DNA of 64,000 nucleotides from Cytophagales bacterium UBA2561 (GTDB taxonomy: Bacteria > Bacteroidota > Bacteroidia > Cytophagales > Thermoflexibacteraceae): assembly GCA_002340355.1 (NCBI GenBank), contig DDLX01000043.1, positions 1 to 64,000 on the forward strand, read 5' to 3'. This document shows positions 53,194-62,091 of this stretch, piece by piece. Under the pieces are notes generated by a model. The model did not search any database, was not told where the DNA came from, and saw only the letters and a list, made by a program, of their open reading frames with translations. Every line of letters starts with the position of its first letter. Within the stretch, counting starts at the first letter, position 1. The position numbers were made by a program, and so were the translations under genes.

Positions 53194-53427
53194 TCATAAG
53201 ATGTTCCGAAATATCTTACGATTATCTAAATTATCTAAGATTTCTTTTTGCTGAGCATTTTCCAGTTTCTTATGAATACTCAGTAAAATATCTCGTTCGA
53301 GGGTGATATGTTTATCTTGTTTTTGGATGGCGTGTTCTTTTAATCTATCGGCTTCTTCTTGCATAATTCGTTGAAGAACAGATAGTTCTTTGTCAGTAAA
53401 TTCTAAAGCATACATAATGATTGCCAT
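53194..53427 (-). CDS. small coiled-coil protein of unknown function
   Basis: 77 aa from the ATG at 53427; a TTG at 53472 would add a hydrophobic stretch, and ATG 53415 would shorten it by four residues. The sequence MYALEFTDKELSVLQRIMQE and on is helical with many Glu and Lys and no cysteine, ending in NRKIFRNIL. No family is recognised. It stands alone between the TonB operon and the hybrid kinase region. Confidence 0.5.
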   Translation of the reverse strand: MAIIMYALEFTDKELSVLQRIMQEEADRLKEHAIQKQDKHITLERDILLSIHKKLENAQQKEILDNLDNRKIFRNIL

Positions 53428-53576
53428 AGTGATAAGGATTATAAAAGTCTTCAGGATATAGATTATAATCAAGGTAAAAATTTTTTTTGAAGATTGACTG
53501 GTTGAACCGAACTTTTAAGACATTAAATATACGAACTTTAGAATTAATGTGTGGAGAAGATTCACTCATTCTTCAC

Positions 53577-54332
53577 TCATTCTACAACCTCATAATATAT
53601 ATCATATTCGAAAATATCAAAATCAAAGACTTGTCGTAAAATCAAGGATTGGGAAGAAACTTGGAGGATCGTATAGATGTAAGTTCCGTTTTCCGTTTCA
53701 ACAGTCATTTTCGTTCCACTATCATTGAGTCGCCAAGTACCTAACGAATTAGATTCTCCGCTACAAACATCTATTCCGACACGACGCTCAAATTTTCCTG
53801 AGCGATTCCCTTTATAAAAAATCAGCTCATCATCTAATAAACAAGATAAATCATCTGTATAATCAATTTCAAATAGCTCAGCACGAGTCATTTGCCATTT
53901 TTTACCCTGAGCTTCTGAGAGCATCTCACTCAGGTTTTTATCTACAATCAAGGTAGTGGGTTCTAACGAAAATGACCCTTCAATATCTATGGAAAGACGA
54001 GTTTTACCTTCTAAATTACTTGAACTGTCATTCAGTTTGGTATCAATAAAATAATCTCCTGCTGCCAATCCGAAAAAGCGTACTCTCCCATTTTTGTTTG
54101 TTAGTTGGCTGTTTTGTAGTGGATTAACCTCATTAGCCCAATCTTCTTCAGTAGTATAAATAGAAACCGTTACGCTATCTCTCAACTCAGAAAGTTTATC
54201 AATTACATTGACTTCCAACACAACCGTAGGTTCAATTTCTTGGCAACCTATGAAAAACAGCAATCCAAAAAAGAGAATGATTAGGTGACAATTATGCTGA
54301 AAATTTGGAGGTATATTCGATAATTTTATCAT
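53577..54332 (-). CDS. putative lipoprotein of unknown function
   Basis: 251 aa from the ATG at 54332; an earlier ATG at 54371 lies deeper in the end of the upstream hybrid-kinase gene. The N-terminus contains LIILFFGLLFFIGC, a lipobox with Cys about residue 30. The mature part looks like two beta-rich segments: a carboxypeptidase-D-like fold (VRFFGLAAGDYFIDTKLN) and a later lipocalin-like part (GKKWQMTRAELFEIDYTDDL, SNSLGTWRLNDSGTKMTVET). It overlaps the end of the hybrid kinase by about 40 nt. Its stop lies in a tandem 11-bp repeat TTCACTCATTC (53561-53582). Confidence 0.6.
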   Translation of the reverse strand: MIKLSNIPPNFQHNCHLIILFFGLLFFIGCQEIEPTVVLEVNVIDKLSELRDSVTVSIYTTEEDWANEVNPLQNSQLTNKNGRVRFFGLAAGDYFIDTKLNDSSSNLEGKTRLSIDIEGSFSLEPTTLIVDKNLSEMLSEAQGKKWQMTRAELFEIDYTDDLSCLLDDELIFYKGNRSGKFERRVGIDVCSGESNSLGTWRLNDSGTKMTVETENGTYIYTILQVSSQSLILRQVFDFDIFEYDIYYEVVE

Positions 54333-55968
54333 ATAAATCATCAGGTTCAAAAGGCTTAACGACATAATCATTCATACCATAATACGAAATTTTATTTCGT
54401 TCGCCTGCAAGTGTGGAAGCAGTCAGAGCAATAATAGGAATATTTTCAAAATAAGTTCCTCCCAGTTTTCTAATTTTTTTAGAGGCTTCATAGCCATTCA
54501 TAATAGGCATTTGAATATCCATCAAAATAATAGAATAATCTTTTTCTTGAACTTTTTCATAAGCAACTTGTCCATTCTCAGCAAATTCGGGCTGGGCTTT
54601 CCACTTTGTTAAGAACTTTCGAACCAACATCGTATTAATTTTATTATCCTCAGCAACTAGAATATGCATACCCTGTAAGTCTTTTTCTTTGGTGGTTTTC
54701 TTCAGGAAGTGGTTAGTAGTAGTAGTACTTTTTTCAAGCCATAAATGAAACTTAAATGCTGAACCTTTTCCAAATTCACTCTCCACCCAAATCTTACCTT
54801 GGTGCATATTAACCAATTTTCTGGTAATCGCTAGTCCTAATCCTGTTCCACCGTATTTCCGAGTGGTATCTGTACTAGCCTGTGAGAAATTTTCAAAGAT
54901 TGCCTCTAATTTATCTTTTGGAATTCCAATCCCTGTATCCATCACTGAAAAACGTAAATTGGATCGGTTTTCAGCTTGTTCTACTAATTCAATCTTGGTA
55001 GTTACGCTTCCTTTATCCGTGAATTTCAGTGCATTACCAATTAAATTAGTTAAAATTTGACTTAGACGTACTTGATCTCCTTTGACAAATTCAGGGATAT
55101 TTTCCGCACAATCTAATTGAAGTGATACCCCTTTGGTTTTCGCTCGACTATCGAATGTTTTATGAATTTCTTGAAGGACATAACGAATATTAAAATCTAA
55201 TGTTTCCAGCTCAATTTTCCCAGCATTAATCTTTGAAAAATCTAAAATATCATTAATCAAAGCCAATAGATGTTTTCCTGCAAATTGCAAGGATTGTACA
55301 TTTTCGGTTTGATCTTCGTTCAGAGGAGAGTCTTTGAGTAATGTAGAAATTCCAATAATACCATTCAATGGTGTTCGAATTTCGTGGCTCATAGTAGATA
55401 AGAAAATCTCTTTGGCTTGGGAAGCTTCTTCGGCTTTTTGTTGTGCTTCGAGGGCTTGTTGTTCAGCTTTTTTTCGTTCATCAATTTCGTCATACAATTC
55501 AGCCGTTCGTTCCTTAACCTTGATTTCGAGGGACTCGTTCATTGCCCGAAGTTCTTGGATAAGGTCAATACGCTCTTTACGAAGTTTAAAAATTTCAAGA
55601 GCCTGTTCGATATTAGTGAGCATTTCCGCCTTTTTCCATGGCTTAACCATATAACGAAAAATACCACATTTATTCAGGGCGTGCATAATATCTTCAATAT
55701 CACTAAAGCCCGTCAGAATCATCCGAATTTTGTCATTATATTTAGGTAAAATTTCTTCTAAAAATTCTACGCCTGTCATTTGGGGCATTTTCTGGTCTGT
55801 AATAATCAACTGAATTTCAGAGCAATGGGCTTCTAACAATTCTAATGCTTCTTCGCCAGAGAGTGCCGTAAAGATAGAAAACTCTCGTTTGAAAGCTCTA
55901 CGAAAAATTCGCAGATTGCTTTTTTCATCATCTACATAAAGAATTCCATATTTTACTATATCTTTCAT
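54292..55968 (-). CDS. hybrid REC-histidine kinase-REC protein
   Basis: 558 aa, no membrane segment. An N-terminal REC (acidic pocket D13/D14, phosphoacceptor D58 in LIITDQKMPQ, Lys in YMVKPW) is followed by a coiled coil (~125-185). The HisKA domain contains STMSHEIRTPLNGI (His about 198), and the ATPase domain has NLIGNALKFTDKGS, MDTGIGIPKD and YGGTGLGLAIT. A second REC at the C-terminus (~430-555; ILVAEDNKINTMLVRKFLT, LMDIQMPIMNGYEA) completes the relay. The first REC and its coiled coil resemble the REC/SpoIIE protein at 21482. It may act as a cytoplasmic relay with an external kinase. Confidence 0.9.
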   Translation of the reverse strand: MKDIVKYGILYVDDEKSNLRIFRRAFKREFSIFTALSGEEALELLEAHCSEIQLIITDQKMPQMTGVEFLEEILPKYNDKIRMILTGFSDIEDIMHALNKCGIFRYMVKPWKKAEMLTNIEQALEIFKLRKERIDLIQELRAMNESLEIKVKERTAELYDEIDERKKAEQQALEAQQKAEEASQAKEIFLSTMSHEIRTPLNGIIGISTLLKDSPLNEDQTENVQSLQFAGKHLLALINDILDFSKINAGKIELETLDFNIRYVLQEIHKTFDSRAKTKGVSLQLDCAENIPEFVKGDQVRLSQILTNLIGNALKFTDKGSVTTKIELVEQAENRSNLRFSVMDTGIGIPKDKLEAIFENFSQASTDTTRKYGGTGLGLAITRKLVNMHQGKIWVESEFGKGSAFKFHLWLEKSTTTTNHFLKKTTKEKDLQGMHILVAEDNKINTMLVRKFLTKWKAQPEFAENGQVAYEKVQEKDYSIILMDIQMPIMNGYEASKKIRKLGGTYFENIPIIALTASTLAGERNKISYYGMNDYVVKPFEPDDLYDKIIEYTSKFSA

Positions 55969-56162
55969 GTTTTAGCTGTCCAAAATCGGAAATGGTTTAT
56001 CCTTCTTCATCATCATATGAAGAACTGAAAGTAAATATTTATCAATGAAAATTAGATAAAAAATATTAAGTATGCAAGTTCTTTTTTACCTATATTGACA
56101 ATGTACGGTTTTTGAATATTAACAAAGAAACAATAAAAAAATAAATGATGAGCATCTTTGTC

Positions 56163-57782
56163 TTATTTTTCGGGAATGGGGAAACTTTGCTCAAAAAGTG
56201 GTCTCGCTTCTTTTAACATCTCATCAGTTTGTAGGTTTACCTTATAAAAACCTTTGTTTTTCCAAAAAACCCTGGCAATCAGTGATTTTAAATTATTTCT
56301 GAGAAACGCTTCGGATCGTTTAAATTCAGACTCATCGTACGAAACTCCTGCCTCAATGCCCATCTGAATTAATTCTTGTAACATGGCTGGAGTCACGATA
56401 AAATTGGTGCAAAAGTCCTCTAACGTCTGATTTTTTAGTTGAGCCTCTTGAGATTTAGTATAAGTCAATACAAATTCCCGAATTAAATTTGCCCCATACA
56501 ATTTATTGAGATAATTGCTATAATAACTCGTATCACGTGCTACAAAAATATCAGGCATAATGCCACCACCTCCATAAACGACACGTCCGCTTGTTGTTTT
56601 ATACTTTTGGGATTCATCGAATTTGATACTATCCTTCGAAAATAATTCTCCATTTCGGGTGCGTTCATAAAAATCAGCCGTATATTCTTCTCCTTTCCCT
56701 TTCTCATAAGGACGTTGAATTGATCGCCCACTTGGTGTATAATATCTTGAAATTGTGAGTCTTAACTCTGAACCGTCATCTAATTGAATTGGCTTCTGAA
56801 CTAATCCTTTTCCGAAAGTACGTCGTCCGACAATCCAAGCACGATCATGGTCTTGGAGTGCGCCCGAAACAATTTCAGAAGCTGAGGCACTACCTTCATT
56901 TACTAAAACAACTAATTTTCCTGTTTTGAAGTCCCCTTTCCGAGAGGCTTTAGCTTCTTCATTAAAACGATGCGCTTTGCCTTTGGTATAAACAATTCGC
57001 TTGTCATTGCTCAAGAATTCATCTGCAATTTTGATAGCTGTTCCCATATAGCCACCGGGGTTATCTCGAAGGTCTAATACGAGTTGAGTCATCCCTTTTT
57101 CGAGAAGTTTATCCAGTTTATCCTTAAATTCATCATACGTTTTTGCTCCAAAACGACTGATTTTAATATAGCCTGTTTTTTCGTCTAACATTAATCCTGC
57201 TTCCACCGTAAAAATGGGAATTTTATCTCGTCTGAGGGTAAAATCAAGCAATTCAGCATTTCCTTTTCGAGCAATAGAAACGACGACTTTTGTACCTTTT
57301 TTGCCTTTCAATAATTTAAAAACTTGGGGAGTTGTCAAGTTAATTCCTGCAATATTTTTCCCATCGACCTTAATAATTTTATCCCCTGCCTTGAGTCCTG
57401 CTTGTTCGGAGGGACCTCCAGCCAAAGGAGTAATTACATAAAGCGTATCTCGAAAAATATTAAATTCAATACCAATACCTTCAAAATTACCTTCGAGTCC
57501 TTCGTTAGCGGCTCGGATTTCTTCAACGGGAATGTAACTGGTGTGCGGGTCAAGTTCTTGTAAAATTTTACGGATGGCTTGCTCAGTGAGTTGGTCAGTA
57601 TCTACGGAGTCGACATAATATTTATCTAAATAACCTAATACAGATTTAATTTTGGACGCATTATTCCCAACCGTGAGGTGTGCTTCATCTCCAAAAAATT
57701 TCGCACCAATCAAAATTCCTGCACAGGTTGCTAAAGCAATAAATAAGGGCAACCGAATATAAAATTTCGAGTTTTTTTCCAT
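56163..57782 (-). CDS. carboxyl-terminal processing protease, S41 family
   Basis: 539 aa. An N-terminal hydrophobic signal or anchor (~8-24) exports it. A PDZ domain is at ~85-170 (GNFEGIGIEFNIFRDTLYVI, GLKAGDKIIKVDGKNIAGI). The S41 core follows with LVLDLRDNPGGYMGTAIKIA, VNEGSASASEIVSGALQDHD (catalytic Ser) and RRTFGKGLVQ (catalytic Lys). The C-terminal 150 residues are helical. Periplasmic processing or quality control is expected; substrates unknown. Confidence 0.92.
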   Translation of the reverse strand: MEKNSKFYIRLPLFIALATCAGILIGAKFFGDEAHLTVGNNASKIKSVLGYLDKYYVDSVDTDQLTEQAIRKILQELDPHTSYIPVEEIRAANEGLEGNFEGIGIEFNIFRDTLYVITPLAGGPSEQAGLKAGDKIIKVDGKNIAGINLTTPQVFKLLKGKKGTKVVVSIARKGNAELLDFTLRRDKIPIFTVEAGLMLDEKTGYIKISRFGAKTYDEFKDKLDKLLEKGMTQLVLDLRDNPGGYMGTAIKIADEFLSNDKRIVYTKGKAHRFNEEAKASRKGDFKTGKLVVLVNEGSASASEIVSGALQDHDRAWIVGRRTFGKGLVQKPIQLDDGSELRLTISRYYTPSGRSIQRPYEKGKGEEYTADFYERTRNGELFSKDSIKFDESQKYKTTSGRVVYGGGGIMPDIFVARDTSYYSNYLNKLYGANLIREFVLTYTKSQEAQLKNQTLEDFCTNFIVTPAMLQELIQMGIEAGVSYDESEFKRSEAFLRNNLKSLIARVFWKNKGFYKVNLQTDEMLKEARPLFEQSFPIPEK

Positions 57783-57790
57783 TTTCCTAT

Positions 57791-57859
57791 GTTACATTTA
57801 GCCATCTCATAACATATGTAATGAAGTATGAGATGGCACATTGAAGTCTCAAATGTAAC
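57791..57859. other. nested palindromes upstream of the S41 protease
   Basis: An outer pair GTTACATTT/AAATGTAAC encloses an inner pair GCCATCTCATA/TATGAGATGGC, in the gap between two same-strand genes and directly before the protease ATG. It could be a terminator for the ABC-2 gene or a transcript-end hairpin used by the protease leader; it lacks a T-run. Confidence 0.5.
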
Positions 57860-57905
57860 GAAAATCTACTTATCGTGTTTAGAAACCAAGTATTTTGCCT
57901 AAAAA

Positions 57906-60900
57906 TCAATTATTCTGAGGCGTACTTTCCTTTTCCGAAAAATTAAACTCGGTTTCTATTTTTTGGCGTTCTGCTTTAGAAGTTGATAAGTTTAAGAGTG
58001 AATGATAAAAATCTACAAATTGTACCCAGTTGTTTTGGTGGTTTTTTTGCCATGTTAGAAAATTTTGCAAAAATTCCTGAAAACCAACTGTTTGTATAAT
58101 ATCATAAAAAGCAATCGCTCCCTTACTTTTCGCTAAATAATCTGGTGAATCAGAATAAAGTAAAGGCGGTTCTCCATTAGAATCATTATGGCGTTCTCGG
58201 TTATAAACGGTTTGCTTTTTTGTGATTAAAGTCCTAACGGCTTGCTCGCCGAGTTGTTCTTTCACAAATTGGAGGGCTAAAGCTTCAGGTAAAGCAGTTT
58301 GCCACATATCTGCCCCCTGTACATTTGCTATTTGGAGATTTTGTTGAAACCAATGTTTACAAGCTTCCGCAGCAATACTTTGGTGTAAATATGCCTTTTC
58401 ATCAATGGCACTCGTATCCGCTAACCAACCCTGTTTTTCATTCAAGGCAATAACATTCGGGAAAGCATAAGCATCGTCATAATAAAAAGGAATTTCGACT
58501 AATCGGACTTCTGAAAATGGATATTTTCCCAAATTTTGAGATACAAATTTTAGAGCCTTTCCCATAATTTCGTGGTAATAAACAATATTGTAATTATGTG
58601 CTGTATGATGCCAAATTTCAACCTTTCCGAAAGGTGTATTTTGAGCTGAAATAGTTAATTCACTTGAACCTAAATACCAATCAAAAGGACTTTTTTGTCG
58701 AACTTGATATTCGAAATAATTGCGTCCATTTACTTTCCATTTTTTGGTTAAATTTCCTGCCGAAATAGCCACTTGTTGGGAGTTAGTACTGATTATCACT
58801 TTCCCTGTTATCCAATTTGCATCAGGAGCATAAATATCTGATTTTGAATGAATTTTATCCGCTACTTTAGGAATTCGACTGCTCAATTTTTCAAGTCCTT
58901 GTTCAGCACGTTTTCGATTTTCCTTCAACATTTTATCCGTATCAAATCCGATGACAGGTAAAAATTCTCGAAGACTTCCAAATGAGCCATTTGCAATTAA
59001 ATCCAGAGCCATATCATCAGGACTTTGTGGAAATCCCTCATATTGTTTTTCTGCTTCAATTTCTAAAATAGCTACGGTATTAGAATCTAATTTACTTGGA
59101 AATAAATATGCCCAAATTAGTTGTTCTTCATTTGCCCAAATTGGCTCAACTACCTTGTTATTTAAACTAATTTTTTTGATTTCTAAGAAATCTTTGAAAT
59201 TCAAAAAGAGCGTATCTATCGTTTTTAGCGAAGCGTTTTCAAGCTGAATTTTAGCCTTATAAATTGCCTTATTTTGTTCAGGAAATAGGTCAATTTGTAA
59301 TTGTAAATCATCATATTTTGGTTGTGTAACTGTTTGCAAATATCCATATTTTCGTTCGTATTCGGCATCGTTGGCATTAGCTTGAACCTCCAACTCGAAA
59401 TGATTTTTTTGATTTACATTTTCATAAATAAAATACTGTAAATAAGCAAAAATACCTACCAAAATCACCATAACAATTTTTCCACTCACATTTAATTGAG
59501 AACTGGCAAAATTGAATCGATGACGGAAGCTCGTGACGGATCCACGTCCCCAAAATTGGATGCCAAGTAAGATGAAAATAATTGCCAAGGAAGCCCACAT
59601 TACAAAGTACCAAAATGCAGAAGTTTCAAAAATGCCGTAACCAATTACATTAGAATAATCCTCAAGCCCTGGAACTAAAGCATATCCAAAGCGGAGTTCT
59701 TCGGCAATGCCCATATCAAAAAAGATAATATTACCAATAAAATAACCGATGGAAACAAGGTGAGTAATAAAGCGATTTCCTGTAATGCCTGCAATAAAAA
59801 AAACTAAAGCAATATGTAATAAATAGGTCAGCCAACCCCAGTTATAACCCAATAAATCATAAACATAGAGTTTTAAATCAATGGCATCGGCTCCGCCTTG
59901 TATGGTTTGTGTAACAATTCCAATCAGAATAAAAAAGACTGAAAAAATAAGTGAAACTCCTGAAATAGCAACAAATCGGGAAAGCTGTGTTACCCAAACA
60001 GGAACAGGCAATGCATCCATGATTTGCCAAATTTTTACGGTTTTATCCTTGAAGAAAAGTTCACCTGCCCAAAGCATGACAATCATGATAATAAAGACCC
60101 CAAAAGTAAGTCGGCAAAGTGTAAAGTTTGAAGTAACAGCCACTTGTGCCCCTATATAATAAGTGGCATTAAAAAGTAAATTTTGTAGTAAAACCATTAG
60201 TAGAATGATTCCTAATACAATTTTAAACCCCCAAGGACGCACTATATTTTTAAACTCTAAAATAGATAAATTTATTAATTTCTGTAAATACGCCTTTGTG
60301 CTAAAAGAAAGAGACGGAATGAAGGCATACGGCTGAGTCGTTTTAGATGTAGTTTTAGATGTAGCTTGCGAAGTAACTTGATTAGGAAGTGAGGTCTGTT
60401 TTTGATTTTTATTAATGAAATATTTGAAGCTAAATTTTCGATAAGCCACCACAAATAAAGCAGTACTAATGCTCAACCAAACCAGTCGATTTAAGAGGAA
60501 GTAGTCAGTCATTTCCAAGTAGGCTGTATTTTTTTCGAGGGCAGTCATTGTTTTGCCTATCTCCGAAGCCAATAAAAAACCAAAGGGATCAACTAAAAAT
60601 AAAATCGGATTAAAGTTTGTTCCTGAAACCGATTCCATCACAATAAATAATACTACAATAAGCATCACAAATACGTAACCTGCGGCTAATCGCTTGAAAA
60701 TGACGACTGAAGCTAAGACAACTGAAGTTAATAAAAAGAGATTTGGCAAGGAAAAAATAATAAATCCATGAATCATTTGTCCAATAGGAGCATCGCCAAA
60801 AACCGAATCAGGACCCAAGCCAACATAAGGAACAAGTAGCATTCCGAAAAAATACCCTGTGGCAATCAGTACGTTCAATAAATATCCTGAAATAAATCGC

Positions 60901-61205
60901 CCCAAAAAGAAAGCTTTTTCAGGTATCGGATAAGTAAATAACCAATATCCCGTTTTGTGTTGCAAATCCTTATAAAGTGCCGTTCCTGTTACGATAGCTA
61001 CCATAATGACCATAATCATTCCACCACCTGCGAAGTTGCGGTAAAAAATTGAAGCCCCATTCATCAAAACGGCATCATTGGCATAATAGTCATAAGTTCC
61101 TTTGGTGTACCAAATCCCTTGAAAGACCAACATCAAGAAAAATAAAATGCTGGTACGCCCAAAAAGACGGCTTTGGAGTTCAAATTTGATGATTTTAGCT
61201 ATCAT
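57906..61205 (-). CDS. ABC-2 permease fused to a catalytically dead M1-peptidase domain
   Basis: 1099 aa. Residues ~1-560 contain two sets of membrane helices of the ABC-2 type (TGYWLFTYPIPEKAFFLGRF, WQIMDALPVPVWVTQLSRFV), joined by a Thr/Ser-rich loop (~280-295). After a last helix (~575-595) the extracytoplasmic part (~600-1090) follows the M1-aminopeptidase layout: beta-rich N domain, WHHTAHNYNIVYYHEIMG, VRLVEIPFYYDDAYAFPNVI, ending with helical TPR-like repeats. The zinc-binding HEXXH is replaced by AEACK in SIAAEACKHWF (about residue 945), and the downstream Glu is also changed (TALPEAL). So it cannot be a classic zinc peptidase. The ATPase gene ends at its ATG. Confidence 0.88.
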   Translation of the reverse strand: MIAKIIKFELQSRLFGRTSILFFLMLVFQGIWYTKGTYDYYANDAVLMNGASIFYRNFAGGGMIMVIMVAIVTGTALYKDLQHKTGYWLFTYPIPEKAFFLGRFISGYLLNVLIATGYFFGMLLVPYVGLGPDSVFGDAPIGQMIHGFIIFSLPNLFLLTSVVLASVVIFKRLAAGYVFVMLIVVLFIVMESVSGTNFNPILFLVDPFGFLLASEIGKTMTALEKNTAYLEMTDYFLLNRLVWLSISTALFVVAYRKFSFKYFINKNQKQTSLPNQVTSQATSKTTSKTTQPYAFIPSLSFSTKAYLQKLINLSILEFKNIVRPWGFKIVLGIILLMVLLQNLLFNATYYIGAQVAVTSNFTLCRLTFGVFIIMIVMLWAGELFFKDKTVKIWQIMDALPVPVWVTQLSRFVAISGVSLIFSVFFILIGIVTQTIQGGADAIDLKLYVYDLLGYNWGWLTYLLHIALVFFIAGITGNRFITHLVSIGYFIGNIIFFDMGIAEELRFGYALVPGLEDYSNVIGYGIFETSAFWYFVMWASLAIIFILLGIQFWGRGSVTSFRHRFNFASSQLNVSGKIVMVILVGIFAYLQYFIYENVNQKNHFELEVQANANDAEYERKYGYLQTVTQPKYDDLQLQIDLFPEQNKAIYKAKIQLENASLKTIDTLFLNFKDFLEIKKISLNNKVVEPIWANEEQLIWAYLFPSKLDSNTVAILEIEAEKQYEGFPQSPDDMALDLIANGSFGSLREFLPVIGFDTDKMLKENRKRAEQGLEKLSSRIPKVADKIHSKSDIYAPDANWITGKVIISTNSQQVAISAGNLTKKWKVNGRNYFEYQVRQKSPFDWYLGSSELTISAQNTPFGKVEIWHHTAHNYNIVYYHEIMGKALKFVSQNLGKYPFSEVRLVEIPFYYDDAYAFPNVIALNEKQGWLADTSAIDEKAYLHQSIAAEACKHWFQQNLQIANVQGADMWQTALPEALALQFVKEQLGEQAVRTLITKKQTVYNRERHNDSNGEPPLLYSDSPDYLAKSKGAIAFYDIIQTVGFQEFLQNFLTWQKNHQNNWVQFVDFYHSLLNLSTSKAERQKIETEFNFSEKESTPQNN

Positions 61206-62077
61206 TAGTTTTTAGAATAAAGGGTGTGAAAATAAGCATCTTCTAAAGTGGGGGACTTTGCCCAAAAATCACCATCTGGTAAATCTTCGGCAATCACCGT
61301 AATCAGCATTTTTCCGAGATGAAACCGATACGAAATGACGTGTAAATTTTGTTGATAGGATTCTAATTCTGATTTTTCGATTTGTTTCTCCCAAACTTTT
61401 CCTTCAAGTGACTGCTCAATTTGTTCAGGACTACCTGTTAGTAAAACTTCCCCTTCACCGATAATTGCCATATCATTGCAAAGTGTACTGACATCCTCAA
61501 CAATATGGGTCGAAAGAATAACAATCGTATTTTCTCCAATTTCAGATAATAAATTATAAAAACGATTCCGTTCCGTAGGGTCAAGTCCTGCAGTTGGTTC
61601 ATCTACAATAATTAATTTGGGGTCGCCCAAAAGTGCTTGAGCAATACCAAAACGTTGTTTCATTCCTCCCGAATAGCCGTCTAATCGTTTTTTTCGGACT
61701 TTGTATAAATTGACCCGATGAAGCAATTCCTCAACCTGTTCCTGCCGCTCTTGAGGATTTGTAATCCCTTTCATATCTGCAATGTGAGAAAGTAGTTCTT
61801 CGGCAGAAACATTAGGATAAACCCCAAATTCTTGTGGTAGATAGCCCAAAATTTGACGTAGTTCATGGGGGTTTTTGAAGGTATCTATTCCCTCAAAATG
61901 CACCGTACCTTTATCAGCATCTTGTAAAGTGGCAATCGTCCGCATTAAGGTCGATTTACCTGCACCGTTTTGTCCCAATAACCCAAACATTCCCTTGCCG
62001 ATGGTAAGAGAAACATCTTGTAAGGCACGCACGCCATTGGGGTATCTCTTGGATAAATTCTTGATTTCTAAAGCCAT
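61205..62077 (-). CDS. ABC transporter ATP-binding protein
   Basis: 290 aa. Walker A GQNGAGKSTLMRTI (about residue 37-44), Q-loop GYLPQEFGVYPNVS, signature YSGGMKQRFGIAQALL, Walker B KLIIVDEPTAGLDPTER and H-loop STHIVEDVS are intact. The C-terminal ~80 residues (KVWEKQIEKSELESY...) are the usual regulatory extension of the ABC-2 ATPases. It is immediately upstream of the permease/M1 fusion with a 1-nt overlap, so the two form one exporter. Confidence 0.93.
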   Translation of the reverse strand: MALEIKNLSKRYPNGVRALQDVSLTIGKGMFGLLGQNGAGKSTLMRTIATLQDADKGTVHFEGIDTFKNPHELRQILGYLPQEFGVYPNVSAEELLSHIADMKGITNPQERQEQVEELLHRVNLYKVRKKRLDGYSGGMKQRFGIAQALLGDPKLIIVDEPTAGLDPTERNRFYNLLSEIGENTIVILSTHIVEDVSTLCNDMAIIGEGEVLLTGSPEQIEQSLEGKVWEKQIEKSELESYQQNLHVISYRFHLGKMLITVIAEDLPDGDFWAKSPTLEDAYFHTLYSKN

Positions 62078-62091
62078 AATGTGGATGTGTT

